This document shows positions 8,305-16,311 of a stretch of DNA of 61,669 nt, piece after piece (position 1 is the first letter of the stretch; each line of letters starts with the position of its first letter). The position numbers and the translations under genes are program-made. Source of the DNA: a virus; the IMG/VR virus record IMGVR_UViG_3300029985_000045, positions 1 through 61,669 of that record, one strand, 5' to 3'. The notes under the pieces were generated by a model that saw nothing but the letters and a program-made list of their open reading frames with translations, did not search any database and had not been told where the DNA came from.

Positions 8305-9094
8305 CTTGATCCTTATTCTTTAGAACTGTATCTTCGAAGATCTTTTGTTGCAGAGCTTGTAGATCAATCCCCATCTCTTTCATGACCTTGCGGTAAGTCG
8401 TTTTCTTTAGAGTTACTGTTCTCTTACCGTTATACTCACCATACGTAACTGAAACAGAGTCGGGATTGTATTCATTCTCAATGTTATAAGAGACACCTGC
8501 ATCCCAGAATGACTCAAGGGGTGTGTAAGCACCTTTCATAGCAATCTTGATCTCACAGATGCGAACCTGCTTCTCTACATATTCCTCGTATGCATCAGGA
8601 GTATGAAAGTAGCAGTGAAGCGTTCCGTACTTCTCTTTCAGCTGACCAAGAGTGATCTTGGGCTTATCAATCTTATTGAGTATAGGGTTAACATACTTAA
8701 TCTTAAGAGCTTTTGCGCCATAGAAATAGCTATGGAAGAAGCTACTGATAACTTTGCCAATCGCCTTAATGGGGTTTTTCTCTCGGTACTTGCCGTGCTT
8801 ACCAAAACCCAATTGAGTCTTAATAGCGTGGAACATGTTCTTCCAGGGTTCAACGATAAACCAAGCTCCGGCTCCGCTTCGGATATAGTAACCGCGCATA
8901 GTAGATTCATTGCGCTTGAAGCCTAATTCCTTCTGGAGCAGATCCATCATCTCAAGTACTTCTGGTGCCCAAGCTAGTGGACAATCAGGTGAGCACTCAG
9001 ATTTACTGAAGTACTTACGCTCTAGCTCTGCAAGAGCCTTCTCGTTCTCAGGTGTCTTCCACTTATCGTGGTAAGTAACTTCATTATTAAACAT
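8279..9094 (-). CDS. Phage hypothetical protein with KEKYGTL motif
   Basis: 271 residues. KITLGQLKEKYGTLHCYF (about 152-169) matches a motif (KEKFGTLRFYY-like) seen in uncharacterised proteins of many tailed phages. Two Cys near residues 34-38 (CSPDCP) and two later Cys could bind metal. Start overlaps the upstream membrane-protein stop as TAATG. Function unknown. Confidence 0.65.
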   Translation of the reverse strand: MFNNEVTYHDKWKTPENEKALAELERKYFSKSECSPDCPLAWAPEVLEMMDLLQKELGFKRNESTMRGYYIRSGAGAWFIVEPWKNMFHAIKTQLGFGKHGKYREKNPIKAIGKVISSFFHSYFYGAKALKIKYVNPILNKIDKPKITLGQLKEKYGTLHCYFHTPDAYEEYVEKQVRICEIKIAMKGAYTPLESFWDAGVSYNIENEYNPDSVSVTYGEYNGKRTVTLKKTTYRKVMKEMGIDLQALQQKIFEDTVLKNKDQDENGKSGS

Positions 9095-9510
9095 TAGTCG
9101 ATCTCTCTTTCGTACTCAGTGATCCACATCAGGATGAATCCAACTACTGCCATGCCGACAGCAGTGCCTAGAGCCATAGTTGTTCCGCTCACACCGAGAG
9201 TGTGATACAAGATGGAGCAGATTACGCCAACCTCTGCATCAGCTTTCGATCTCATCGCTCCTTTATAGGCTGAATCTATGCAATTTTTCTCAATGTTGTA
9301 CTGAGGTTCACCTTTGTCAGGATAGTAGCGACATTCCCAGTCAGAGTATTTTGCGAACTGTTCAATCATATCTTTACCAAAGTCGCCAGTAACGTAATGC
9401 GTATCATCTATAGTAACAGCTTTGTATCCATCTGTTAAAAACAGGAATAGGCCACCAATAAAGAACATAATTAAAAGTAATGAATTAAGTCTTACTAAAA
9501 ACTGCTTCAT
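9094..9510 (-). CDS. Small membrane protein, two transmembrane helices
   Basis: 138 residues. Hydrophobic helices at about 8-27 and 105-131 flank a charged loop with two Cys (WECRYY, NCIDS), which could lie in the periplasm and form a disulfide. GAGGAGACTAG precedes the ATG. No family recognised. Confidence 0.65.
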   Translation of the reverse strand: MKQFLVRLNSLLLIMFFIGGLFLFLTDGYKAVTIDDTHYVTGDFGKDMIEQFAKYSDWECRYYPDKGEPQYNIEKNCIDSAYKGAMRSKADAEVGVICSILYHTLGVSGTTMALGTAVGMAVVGFILMWITEYEREID

Positions 9511-9522
9511 GTCTAGTCTCCT

Positions 9523-9759
9523 CTATTCGCATGTTTCGCTGGAGTAAACTACAGTCTTGTCATTAAGAGTGTACTTGCATCCATCCCACTCAGTTAGATC
9601 GCAGGTAACATTAGAACACTTAGTGTATTTAATATCTTTCTTAGATACGATCTGCTCGGTACGAAGATTAGATGTACCGTGATCAGTGCATGAAAGAACT
9701 TGTTTGTTTCCATGCTGGGTCATAGTACAGACCAGAACAGCAACAGTTAAAAATCCCAT
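9523..9759 (-). CDS. Small Cys-rich secreted or membrane-anchored protein
   Basis: 78 residues from the ATG at 9759 (AGAGGTG before it). A short hydrophobic N-terminus (GFLTVAVLVC) may be a signal or lipoprotein anchor, although it lacks positive charges. Six Cys in total in a chain otherwise rich in Thr and Lys suggest disulfides. No homologue recognised. Confidence 0.55.
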   Translation of the reverse strand: MGFLTVAVLVCTMTQHGNKQVLSCTDHGTSNLRTEQIVSKKDIKYTKCSNVTCDLTEWDGCKYTLNDKTVVYSSETCE

Positions 9760-9788
9760 TAGCACCTCTGAATGTTTATATATTCAGA

Positions 9789-9941
9789 TTACTTATACTT
9801 TTGTCTGTAAATGAAAAGTCTGACATTATCCATTGTTAGGTAGCGATCGCCTTTAATAACTTTGAGTTGGCGGAGTAGAGGCATCATAGCGCTAGTGGCA
9901 TTTTCTTTCTTAAGATATTCTGCAGGATGAATAGGTTTCAT
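9789..9941 (-). CDS. 50-residue LLxxLxI-type mini-protein directly behind a tRNA
   Basis: ATG at 9941, only seven bases after the encoded CCA of the tRNA at 9949-10026, so after tRNA 3' processing the mRNA would start just before the ATG. It has no Shine-Dalgarno site. The protein has MMPLLRQLKVIKGDRYL and then a VRLFI strand, closely paralleling the end of the 10736-11038 protein (LLSGLKAAG ... VENIRVFI). Function unknown. Confidence 0.6.
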   Translation of the reverse strand: MKPIHPAEYLKKENATSAMMPLLRQLKVIKGDRYLTMDNVRLFIYRQKYK

Positions 9942-9948
9942 AGAAAGA

Positions 9949-10026
9949 TGGTTGCGGGGGTGAGACTTGCACTCACATCATTTTGGCTTATGAGGCCAAG
10001 CTGGCACTTCTTCCAGTCACCCCGCG
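9949..10026 (-). tRNA. tRNA-Met(CAU), initiator-like
   Basis: 78 bases including an encoded CCA. Acceptor CGCGGGG/CCCCGCA leaves C1 and A72 unpaired, the hallmark of bacterial initiator tRNA, with discriminator A73. Anticodon stem TTGGC/GCCAA with loop CTCATAA; only two of the three initiator G:C pairs are in GGG/CCC order. D arm CTGG/CCAG with loop AAGAAGTG lacks the usual GG, and the T loop TGCAAGT lacks TTC, so it is divergent. A TATAAT is placed so that transcription would begin at about nucleotide 1. Confidence 0.85.
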
Positions 10027-10033
10027 AAGACAT

Positions 10034-10039
10034 ATTATA
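10034..10039 (-). promoter_or_regulatory. -10 box for the tRNA
   Basis: TATAAT seven bases before nucleotide 1 of the tRNA, so little or no 5' leader would be made. It overlaps the stop codon of the 10035-10232 gene. Confidence 0.55.
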
Positions 10040-10232
10040 CACGTGTTGGTGGTTTCCCCAAAGGGGAATGTTTCATTATGAAACTGTGCGAACTAAAAAC
10101 TGAGTCACCTAAGTTGACAGCATTTAGCTTGTGAAGGAATAGACGCAGGTTCATTATATGTGCCTTTATCTCTTCTAGCTTCTCATCCACGGCTTGCATT
10201 CGAATAGACTTAAGATACTCTGATCCTGTCAC
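10035..10232 (-). CDS. Small protein of the LLxxLxI-type family (divergent)
   Basis: 65 residues. GTG start overlapping the upstream TGA (GTGA), with AGGA before it. Middle segment IMNLRLFLHKLNAVNL fits the recurring hydrophobic helix. Its stop codon lies inside the tRNA promoter. Function unknown. Confidence 0.55.
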   Translation of the reverse strand: MTGSEYLKSIRMQAVDEKLEEIKAHIMNLRLFLHKLNAVNLGDSVFSSHSFIMKHSPLGKPPTRV

Positions 10233-10624
10233 ACTAGAGTCCTAGCGTAGTCAGCTAACTCTTGTGGCAATAGGTCAGGGTTCACACCTTTGGGCACGAT
10301 TTTCGCTTTGACTCGGATCGTGCGAGGAACTGGATCGCTGATGCTAACAGGAGTACTAGTAAAGCTGTTTCCACCGTTTAATTCCTTGGCTTTCTTAATG
10401 TGGTTCATCACCATGCTTCGTGCATAGCTACGGACTTCGCCGTGGTTGTTTCTATCTTTAGAGTAGTCGATGAGACCATTGATGATACCATTCATCACGT
10501 TAGCTTTCACCGTCTCAAGTTGAGCAGAACTAAGAGCAATAAGAGCGTTATCAACATACTTATTAAACTGCGGCACCTGAAGTAAAATCTCAGCAATAAC
10601 CGCTTCTTTTTGACCTAAGCTCAT
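10229..10624 (-). CDS. Divergent member of the QKEAV paralogous family
   Basis: 131 residues. Begins MSLGQKEAV and contains Y...N...K...LNGG followed by a Ser/Pro stretch and DP, then ends with a LLPQELADYA-like segment. This is the same architecture as the three close paralogues at 29600, 37101 and 40530 but much diverged. GGGAGTTTAAA precedes the ATG. Function unknown. Confidence 0.65.
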   Translation of the reverse strand: MSLGQKEAVIAEILLQVPQFNKYVDNALIALSSAQLETVKANVMNGIINGLIDYSKDRNNHGEVRSYARSMVMNHIKKAKELNGGNSFTSTPVSISDPVPRTIRVKAKIVPKGVNPDLLPQELADYARTLV

Positions 10625-10734
10625 TTTAAACTCCCAATGAACCCGTTCAAGTGTACGTGGATTCCGAGCGTATTAAATGAAAAGCCCACTAGGCAAATGT
10701 AAATAACAAAAGCAAGAAATAAAAGTCTCAGCAT
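10621..10734 (-). CDS. 37-residue membrane mini-protein
   Basis: A single hydrophobic helix (about residues 2-22) is followed by a short tail. GGAGGCTGAT precedes the ATG and the stop overlaps the next start (AAAATGA). The strong ribosome site and coupling argue that it is real although too short for usual ORF cut-offs. Function unknown. Confidence 0.6.
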   Translation of the reverse strand: MLRLLFLAFVIYICLVGFSFNTLGIHVHLNGFIGSLK

Positions 10735-10735
10735 A

Positions 10736-11038
10736 TCAGCCTCCAAACGTAAATTCTTTTTGATTCCTATCAGTAATAATAAAGACTCTAATGTTCTCTA
10801 CAGGAAGCACTGTCCACTCGTATTGACAGAGCTGAAGTTTACCTGCAGCTTTGAGACCAGAGAGTAGCTTCTGCACCTCTTTAGCATGGTCTGGCTGCTG
10901 CTTTACTGTACGAATAACACCATCATCGATGAGAAGTTCTTGTTTCAGAAAGTAAATGATTTCATCTAGCTGCTGAGTCGTTTCCTGCAACCTCTGTAAG
11001 CACTGAATCTCTCTAGATACTTTCCCGTGTACGCTCAC
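10736..11038 (-). CDS. Hypothetical protein, helical N-terminus, LLxxLxI-type C-terminus
   Basis: 100 residues from a GTG at 11038 that overlaps the upstream TGA and has GGAG before it. N-terminal ~45 residues look like a Gln/Leu coiled helix; then KLLSGLKAAGKLQLC and VENIRVFIITD, similar to the 9789-9941 protein. Function unknown. Confidence 0.6.
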   Translation of the reverse strand: MSVHGKVSREIQCLQRLQETTQQLDEIIYFLKQELLIDDGVIRTVKQQPDHAKEVQKLLSGLKAAGKLQLCQYEWTVLPVENIRVFIITDRNQKEFTFGG

Positions 11039-11601
11039 ATCATCTCCATCAGCTTCATCCACACAGCCATAGTGGCTTGCGTGTCGTACTTCGCCTCGTG
11101 TACTTCACCAGGTATTACGATCTTGAAGTATTCTACCAATGAGCCTAAAGACAGACCAAGGTCTGGCGGAAGCTTACCCTTAATCAGAAGACTGAATGCA
11201 ATGCCAGTGATATCAACTGTGCGATAAGACACGAACTTATCCATCGTTTTCTTGCCCAGCAAATGCTCCTGCAACCAGGCTACATCGCGATGGACCTGCT
11301 TACCGACAGGAATTAACTGGATCTTGCCGTCATTAGAGTTCTTCTGTAAGAACCGGAACAACTTCTGTCCTGCCTCAGAGTAAGTGATAGAGACTTTGTC
11401 GTGGTTCACAAGATTGATCTTGTTGATCTCAAGACCACCAGCTTCAACGTGGTAGACTCCATCGTTAGGCTTGACGAACATAGACAGACAGTCTACTACT
11501 TCCAGCTTAGTGTTCACTACTTCAAGATAGGTAGAGAGCAGGGAAACACCCTTGCTCAATCCACCTGTCTCATTGTCCATCGGTAAGAATAAGAACTCCA
11601 T
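11035..11601 (-). CDS. DEDDh 3'-5' exonuclease (DnaQ-like)
   Basis: 188 residues. Exo motifs in order: FLPMDNETGG (first Asp and Glu, residues 9-11), GKQVHRDVAWL (second Asp), and HEAKYDTQA near residue 170 (His and last Asp). This is the RNase T/DnaQ fold, close to small stand-alone phage exonucleases. It probably trims DNA or RNA 3' ends during replication or repair; proofreading is possible but no polymerase gene lies nearby. Start coupled to the upstream stop as TAATG. Confidence 0.75.
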   Translation of the reverse strand: MEFLFLPMDNETGGLSKGVSLLSTYLEVVNTKLEVVDCLSMFVKPNDGVYHVEAGGLEINKINLVNHDKVSITYSEAGQKLFRFLQKNSNDGKIQLIPVGKQVHRDVAWLQEHLLGKKTMDKFVSYRTVDITGIAFSLLIKGKLPPDLGLSLGSLVEYFKIVIPGEVHEAKYDTQATMAVWMKLMEMM

Positions 11602-11915
11602 TAGATCTCCCCAGGCTCTTTGCCGTCAATAACCATATTCTCGATACCTAGCTGCAGCTCTAGCTCGTCTCTCTGCTTGCGTAGGTCCTCAATGCACTCG
11701 ATAAGCTTTACCATGTTGTTCATTGCAGCTGCAGCAAACTGAGCGTCATCGCCGCACCATGCAACATGTTGCTTATACTGTTCTGGCACATCTGTAACAT
11801 TGAACCATCTATTGAATGGTCCACGTACTGTACCGCCATTGGCATACCACTCATTAACTTTAGTGGACGCAGCAGCGATTGCTTTAAGCTTCTCTAACTC
11901 TGCGATTGAGATCAT
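11601..11915 (-). CDS. Hypothetical protein, Ea22-like pattern
   Basis: 104 residues. The segment WCGDDAQFAAAAMNNMVKLIE plus a following coiled helix (LRKQRDELELQL) resembles the DAEFIAAARNAM-type segment of lambda Ea22-like proteins. Coupled to both neighbours. Role unknown. Confidence 0.6.
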   Translation of the reverse strand: MISIAELEKLKAIAAASTKVNEWYANGGTVRGPFNRWFNVTDVPEQYKQHVAWCGDDAQFAAAAMNNMVKLIECIEDLRKQRDELELQLGIENMVIDGKEPGEI

Positions 11916-11989
11916 TAGTTCACCAATACAAAGAGTACCAATAGAGTTGGTTCAAGGTAAAGATACAGGAAGTAGGTTGCAAACATCAT
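11915..11989 (-). CDS. 24-residue hydrophobic mini-protein
   Basis: An almost entirely hydrophobic peptide (single transmembrane helix). The ATG overlaps the DNA ligase stop (ATGA), AAGGATGAG is upstream, and its TAA overlaps the next ATG (TAATG). The double coupling is the main evidence that it is translated. Confidence 0.45.
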   Translation of the reverse strand: MMFATYFLYLYLEPTLLVLFVLVN

Positions 11990-13119
11990 AACTCATCCTT
12001 AAACCGCTCGCCGACGGGGAAGATTGGGATACCGTACTTAGAGATATACTGGTACTTAACAACAAGGGTTTTACCCTGCCACAATGAATGGTCGTTGAAG
12101 AAGTCCATTAGGCGTTCTTTAGGACCGCGCATCTTAACATCAAACGTGTCCTCACCTTTGGGTGCAGTAGGCGAATGACATACGAAGATGGCGCAGCCAG
12201 CATAGCCGCCACGACCCTCTTTAATACCGACGATTTGGAAGTCTGCGTCTTGAAACTCTTTAATCTTCTGTAGTCCATAGCTACGCTTACCTTGGTACTC
12301 GCCCTCGATATTGCGAGCCATTCCGCCTTCATATCCACGCTTCAAGAAAGACTCAAACGCATTCATCATGTCGTCTTCAGTCTTAACAGATACAGTCTCA
12401 GTAACGAATATGTAGTTGCACATACCGTTGACCATCTCGTAGCAATGAACGCTAGTGCGAAGGTTTTCAAATCTAGTAGCAAAACCATCCTTAGATGGCT
12501 TGTCGTACACGTGGTATTGAACCTCAGTACAGTTCTTCGCAGGCACTTCTTGACGAATCAATGAAGCAAGCTCTTCGAAGTTATCTTTGTAGGCGTGATT
12601 GTAAAGCTCTCCGTCGATCTCGTGGTATCCAGTAGTGAAGATCTTTTGAAGCTCCTCTACGATATGAGGACAGCTTGTGATGGGCTTGCGAGTACGAGAC
12701 CAGAGCTTAGCAACACCGTCTTTAATGGTAGCAAGACAACGGTGACCGTTCAACTTAGGTTGAGTGTACGCTGGATACTTGATCTTATGGCCGTGGTCTG
12801 CGAACTTGTGAGCAAGCATGCAGTCATATCCACCGTCGATGTCTTTTTCGCCAGCTTCAGCACGGGAAACGTCTTCAACGTATCCCTTCTTGATCTTGCC
12901 TTCCCACTTTGCAGTGGCTTCGGCTAATGCTTGTTGTTCAGGAGTAGTAGCGTTCGCACGACCGGCATTCTTGCCCTCTTTGATTACTTCTTCAGTGCGT
13001 TGAATCTTACCGTCTTGTTGCCCAAAGTTAACAATAATGTTATTGCCATCAACACCAATTGACCACATTTGAGTCTTACCAGAACTAGCTTTTTTATACA
13101 AAACCGGCAAAGTTTTCAT
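11986..13119 (-). CDS. ATP-dependent DNA ligase with WGR-like N-terminal domain
   Basis: 377 residues. Motif I is KLNG (Lys122, the AMP-accepting residue), motif III HEIDGELY, then GYEGGMAR and QKIKEF for motifs IV-V, and a C-terminal OB-like region. The first ~75 residues (MWSIGVDGNNIIVNFGQQDG) look like a WGR domain, an uncommon addition that could bind DNA ends. Start at 13119 preferred (GGTGGTGA upstream); an ATG at 13134 would add five residues. Seals nicks during phage replication. Confidence 0.85.
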   Translation of the reverse strand: MKTLPVLYKKASSGKTQMWSIGVDGNNIIVNFGQQDGKIQRTEEVIKEGKNAGRANATTPEQQALAEATAKWEGKIKKGYVEDVSRAEAGEKDIDGGYDCMLAHKFADHGHKIKYPAYTQPKLNGHRCLATIKDGVAKLWSRTRKPITSCPHIVEELQKIFTTGYHEIDGELYNHAYKDNFEELASLIRQEVPAKNCTEVQYHVYDKPSKDGFATRFENLRTSVHCYEMVNGMCNYIFVTETVSVKTEDDMMNAFESFLKRGYEGGMARNIEGEYQGKRSYGLQKIKEFQDADFQIVGIKEGRGGYAGCAIFVCHSPTAPKGEDTFDVKMRGPKERLMDFFNDHSLWQGKTLVVKYQYISKYGIPIFPVGERFKDEL

Positions 13120-13160
13120 GTATTTCACCACCATAAGATCAAATTTATCCAGTTATATGA

Positions 13161-13166
13161 TATAAT
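13161..13166 (+). promoter_or_regulatory. Extended -10 box, leaderless arrangement
   Basis: TGATATAAT, with the last T exactly six bases before the ATG at 13173. No ribosome binding site in the six-base gap. Confidence 0.6.
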
Positions 13167-13172
13167 CAGAAT

Positions 13173-13694
13173 ATGAAAAATTGTTCCAATTCTAGTTGTA
13201 CACAAGTAAATCCTCAACCATTAATTAACTTTGCTAAAAATCAAAAGAGCAAAGATAAACTACAACCATGGTGCAAATTATGTTGTAAAAGGCGACAAGC
13301 TGAATATCAAGTACAAAATAGAGAAAGTGTCAACAAAACTGCAAGAGAGTGGTGTAGACGCAATAAAGAAAAAACCAACAAGAAATGCAAAGAATATTAT
13401 GACAATAATCCAGATAAAGTTAAAGACTATAAGTTGCGAACTAGTTTTGGCATAACATTAGAACAATATAGGAAAATGTCTGCAAGTCAGAATCACACTT
13501 GTGCTATATGTAAACAGCCAGAAACTTCTAAAGATCATAGAGGGAAGTTGAGATATTTAGCAGTCGATCACTGTCATAAAACAGGTAAAATTAGAGGCCT
13601 ATTGTGTCAAAAACATAATAGAATGCTTGGTCTTGCAAACGATGAACAACATATACTGTTGGCAGCTGCAGATTACGTTAGTAAAAATAAATAA
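13173..13694 (+). CDS. Homing endonuclease, endonuclease VII type
   Basis: 173 residues. N-terminal zinc ribbon with CSNSSC and CKLCC; basic linker; C-terminal recombination-endonuclease-VII domain with FGITLEQY, CAICKQ, VDHCHKTGKIRGLLC and a following N. Inserted on the plus strand between minus-strand ligase and CoaD-like genes, AT-rich, and apparently leaderless. All fit a free-standing mobile endonuclease. Confidence 0.85.
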   Translation: MKNCSNSSCTQVNPQPLINFAKNQKSKDKLQPWCKLCCKRRQAEYQVQNRESVNKTAREWCRRNKEKTNKKCKEYYDNNPDKVKDYKLRTSFGITLEQYRKMSASQNHTCAICKQPETSKDHRGKLRYLAVDHCHKTGKIRGLLCQKHNRMLGLANDEQHILLAAADYVSKNK

Positions 13695-14117
13695 TCATTT
13701 AAACTTCTCCACTGCTCTGATTGCAGAGCTAGAAATATGAACCAAAGTGCGATCACAGATGAAATATACGATCGGAATCGTAAGTCCAAGGTCCTCACAC
13801 CAGTACTGCTGAGTCTTCTCTGCATCTAGATCTTTGCCGTCACGTAGGCCACGAATGATTGCTACTGCGTCAACATGTTTTGCAAAGTCAGGAAGTAGTC
13901 CGTCATAAGTTTGCACATCAACATACTGATCGTTATATCTAACGTGTTCTGGAATCCTAAAGATTGGATTGTTATTGTGAGGGTTATTGAAGTTCTTTTC
14001 TGGGTTATTACCAATGCCAATAATAACCTTATCGAACAAGAGCAATGACTTATTTAGTATTTCTTCGTGACCTTTATGCCACGGGTTAAAGCTTCCTGGA
14101 TATATTGCTACTCTCAT
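13695..14117 (-). CDS. coaD: Pantetheine-phosphate adenylyltransferase-like nucleotidyltransferase
   Basis: 140 residues. GSFNPWHKGH near the N-terminus is the nucleotidyltransferase HxGH motif in CoaD context, and ISSSAIR near the C-terminus is the second ATP-binding motif. Bacterial CoaD makes dephospho-CoA from phosphopantetheine and ATP. Differences from standard GSFDPIT and a shorter chain leave open another cytidylyl/adenylyltransferase substrate. Coupled to the membrane protein upstream by ATGA. A CoA gene is uncommon in phages. Confidence 0.78.
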   Translation of the reverse strand: MRVAIYPGSFNPWHKGHEEILNKSLLLFDKVIIGIGNNPEKNFNNPHNNNPIFRIPEHVRYNDQYVDVQTYDGLLPDFAKHVDAVAIIRGLRDGKDLDAEKTQQYWCEDLGLTIPIVYFICDRTLVHISSSAIRAVEKFK

Positions 14118-14545
14118 AAGAACAGCCCAGCCATAGCAAGAATGGTTAGACCATGCAAGAGCTGATCAAACCCGATTGTGGTGTAAAACAGGTGATCATT
14201 CCAGTACTGCCAGTTCTTACCACTCTCAGCCATCCACTTATTTTTCTCTTCTTGAGAAATTGTGAAGGCATCAGCTTCTTTCTTGATTCGATAGTAGGCG
14301 CTTGCCTTATATAAGCGCCAGATGTTCCAATCAATCACGCCATGAATAAGGGAATTTAGTAGGGCAATCTTAAGTGCTATCAACGGATTGACAACGATCA
14401 TAAGTCCAAATAAGAAGAATGCGGTTTGAATAGCCAGGTGCTTTGCGAGCCAGATAAACTCTGAACTCTTCTTTTGACCCATCTCACGCGATTGAAATAT
14501 AAAATCTGCCACAAAATGCAGAATAAACATGTATGCGATGATCAT
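14114..14545 (-). CDS. DUF3307-like integral membrane protein
   Basis: 143 residues with about four hydrophobic segments (near 1-12, 32-65, and 120-143). The N-terminal HFVADFIFQS motif and later HGVIDW are characteristic of DUF3307 membrane proteins. AAGGAGGG precedes the ATG, and a CGTATAATC promoter lies just upstream. Function not known for the family. Confidence 0.75.
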   Translation of the reverse strand: MIIAYMFILHFVADFIFQSREMGQKKSSEFIWLAKHLAIQTAFFLFGLMIVVNPLIALKIALLNSLIHGVIDWNIWRLYKASAYYRIKKEADAFTISQEEKNKWMAESGKNWQYWNDHLFYTTIGFDQLLHGLTILAMAGLFL

Positions 14546-14563
14546 AGACCCTCCTTATAGAGG

Positions 14564-14569
14564 ATTATA
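14564..14569 (-). promoter_or_regulatory. -10 box for the DUF3307-coaD pair
   Basis: TATAAT in CGTATAATC context, 19 bases before the ATG at 14545. CTGAT immediately upstream gives CTGATCGTATAAT, which also fits the CTGA-N3-TA motif. Confidence 0.5.
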
Positions 14570-14577
14570 CGATCAGA

Positions 14578-15252
14578 TTATTCGTCAGTGCCCGAGCATG
14601 TATGAGGAGCAAGGTAAGAGATATACACGTCGCAATCGAGCTTAACGATCTTCTGAGCGAGGTGTAACTTCACCATCTCTTCAGAGTCAACAGACCATTC
14701 GGTATCGGTGATCTTTTTTTCGTAATCAGCCTTAGACATACCAATCACAGAGTAGATGGCTTCGTCGAACTCATCAGATGATCTCTGTAAGCCCTCGATG
14801 GCACGAGTATTGTGAACTAGTTTAGCAGTTGCGTGTTGCCAGAACATCTCGTGCATAATCATTCTAGAGTTTGCTACGACAAGGCGATGTAGACTGGTTG
14901 CTTGGATGTATCCTGCAGCAGAGCCACAGTACTTACAGATAACTACGACATTGGGGAGTTGAGCTATTAGCTTTCTGAGTACGACTGCTTGGTCGTATTG
15001 TCCGCCACCAGAGTTAATAATAAGGTAGATATTCTGGTCTTGTGGAACCATCACGCGCTTACCAATGATGGCATTGAACCAAGTGTTGACGGATACCGCG
15101 GTGAACTCACCCTCGAGCACCATCGTATTTTGAGCTGTCATGGTGACTGTTTCAATTGGCTTATTAGGAGTTACGGCTGCGACAACCACTAGGGTGAAGA
15201 ACAATGACAAGAAAAGAATTGACATTCTTTTAAGGATCTGTCTGACGATCAT
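14578..15252 (-). CDS. Membrane-anchored ClpP/S49-like protein (copy 2)
   Basis: 224 residues from the ATG at 15252 (GGAG six bases upstream). An N-terminal anchor or signal helix (about 8-28) precedes a ClpP-like domain: LIINSGGG (77-84), GSAAGYIQ with candidate nucleophile Ser111, His134 in MIMHEM, and Asp183 in ITDTEW. The nucleophile loop is one residue off the ClpP pattern and closer to signal-peptide peptidase SppA. Probably acts at or across the inner membrane. Activity not certain. Confidence 0.72.
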   Translation of the reverse strand: MIVRQILKRMSILFLSLFFTLVVVAAVTPNKPIETVTMTAQNTMVLEGEFTAVSVNTWFNAIIGKRVMVPQDQNIYLIINSGGGQYDQAVVLRKLIAQLPNVVVICKYCGSAAGYIQATSLHRLVVANSRMIMHEMFWQHATAKLVHNTRAIEGLQRSSDEFDEAIYSVIGMSKADYEKKITDTEWSVDSEEMVKLHLAQKIVKLDCDVYISYLAPHTCSGTDE

Positions 15253-15302
15253 AATTAACTCCAGGTTCATCTTCTAATGATACCCTGGATAAGGATTAGA
15301 CA

Positions 15303-16109
15303 CTATTGGTTACCGAGTAGTTCTCGCACCATTTTGCCAGTCTTAATCGCTGTTGCTTGCGATGTTCCAGTCATGAATGCTTGACCTTCAGCAGATGAAT
15401 ACGAGCGTGCGTTTGTACCAAACTCCCACACTTTTACAGTCGAACCATAGTTAGAAGTTGGTGCTCTCTTGCCACTCTCTTCCTTATTGCCGACAACAAC
15501 GATGCGCTTGTCGTAGTAAGCAGGATAGTAATGCTTGCCAGCCTGATCGATGTCAGACTTCTCATTGCCTGCAGCAAATACCAGAGTGATACCCTTGTTC
15601 AAGGCTTCCTCAACAAGAGCTTTCTCTTCTGAACTTGAGTCAGTACCGCCACCAGAGATGTTGATAAAGTCTACCTTCTCGTCTATAGCAGCCCTAATAG
15701 CCTTTTTCATTGATTCGAGGTTATTATTGTAAGGTTTAGTGGGGTCATAATACTTCAGAACCACGATGCAGAAATTAGCTTTCATGTTTGCAATTGTCTT
15801 AGGATAGACGCCATAACCTAGGAATTTGTTCTTGGCATATTGATCGATGAGACCAGCGATATGAGTGCCATGGCCATGATGATCTGTCAGACCAGTATCA
15901 GTGAAGTCCTTGCTTCCGGTCTCGCAGATCATTGGGGAATAGCGTAAAGAATCGGCGATACCTGTGTCGATAACTGCGATCTTAATAAGATGATGTAGCT
16001 TGCTAGCCTGAGTAACCACTTCTTTAGCCGGAGGCGTGGTATTTGCCTCACTGGCCGAACAGCCAGCGATTATAGCTATACTAGGTATTAGAACCTTTAG
16101 GCTTTTCAT
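15303..16109 (-). CDS. Subtilisin-like (S8) serine protease, lipoprotein
   Basis: 268 residues from the ATG at 16109 (AAGGTG upstream). Lipobox IIAGC with Cys17; catalytic Asp48 (AVIDTG), His80 (HGHGTHIAG), oxyanion Asn182 (AAGNE) and Ser250 (TGTSQATA). All four are present, so it should be active and exported to the periplasmic face of a membrane. No long propeptide. Role could be superinfection exclusion, receptor processing or lysis; context does not decide. Confidence 0.88.
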   Translation of the reverse strand: MKSLKVLIPSIAIIAGCSASEANTTPPAKEVVTQASKLHHLIKIAVIDTGIADSLRYSPMICETGSKDFTDTGLTDHHGHGTHIAGLIDQYAKNKFLGYGVYPKTIANMKANFCIVVLKYYDPTKPYNNNLESMKKAIRAAIDEKVDFINISGGGTDSSSEEKALVEEALNKGITLVFAAGNEKSDIDQAGKHYYPAYYDKRIVVVGNKEESGKRAPTSNYGSTVKVWEFGTNARSYSSAEGQAFMTGTSQATAIKTGKMVRELLGNQ

Positions 16110-16311
16110 TCGAAACACCTTCCGCAAGTCTTATTACTCGTGTAAGTATCTCATTTCGGAAACTACATTTAGTCTCGTGCCTAGCAAATTCGGCATATCG
16201 TTTGATATATGCCGAATCATAGTTCATCGACTTTAATCCTTCGAAGAGTTCGTAGGCTTCGTTCGATGTCCGGTTTTTGGCCCTAATCCTGTCGTCTTCT
16301 GAGAATCCCAT
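16081..16311 (-). CDS. Small hypothetical protein
   Basis: 76 residues, charged, helical by composition. Overlaps the protease start by 29 bases and the upstream gene end by 79 bases, so it is wedged between two genes in a different frame. Weak ribosome site AAGAGCG. No family recognised. Confidence 0.5.
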   Translation of the reverse strand: MGFSEDDRIRAKNRTSNEAYELFEGLKSMNYDSAYIKRYAEFARHETKCSFRNEILTRVIRLAEGVSNEKPKGSNT

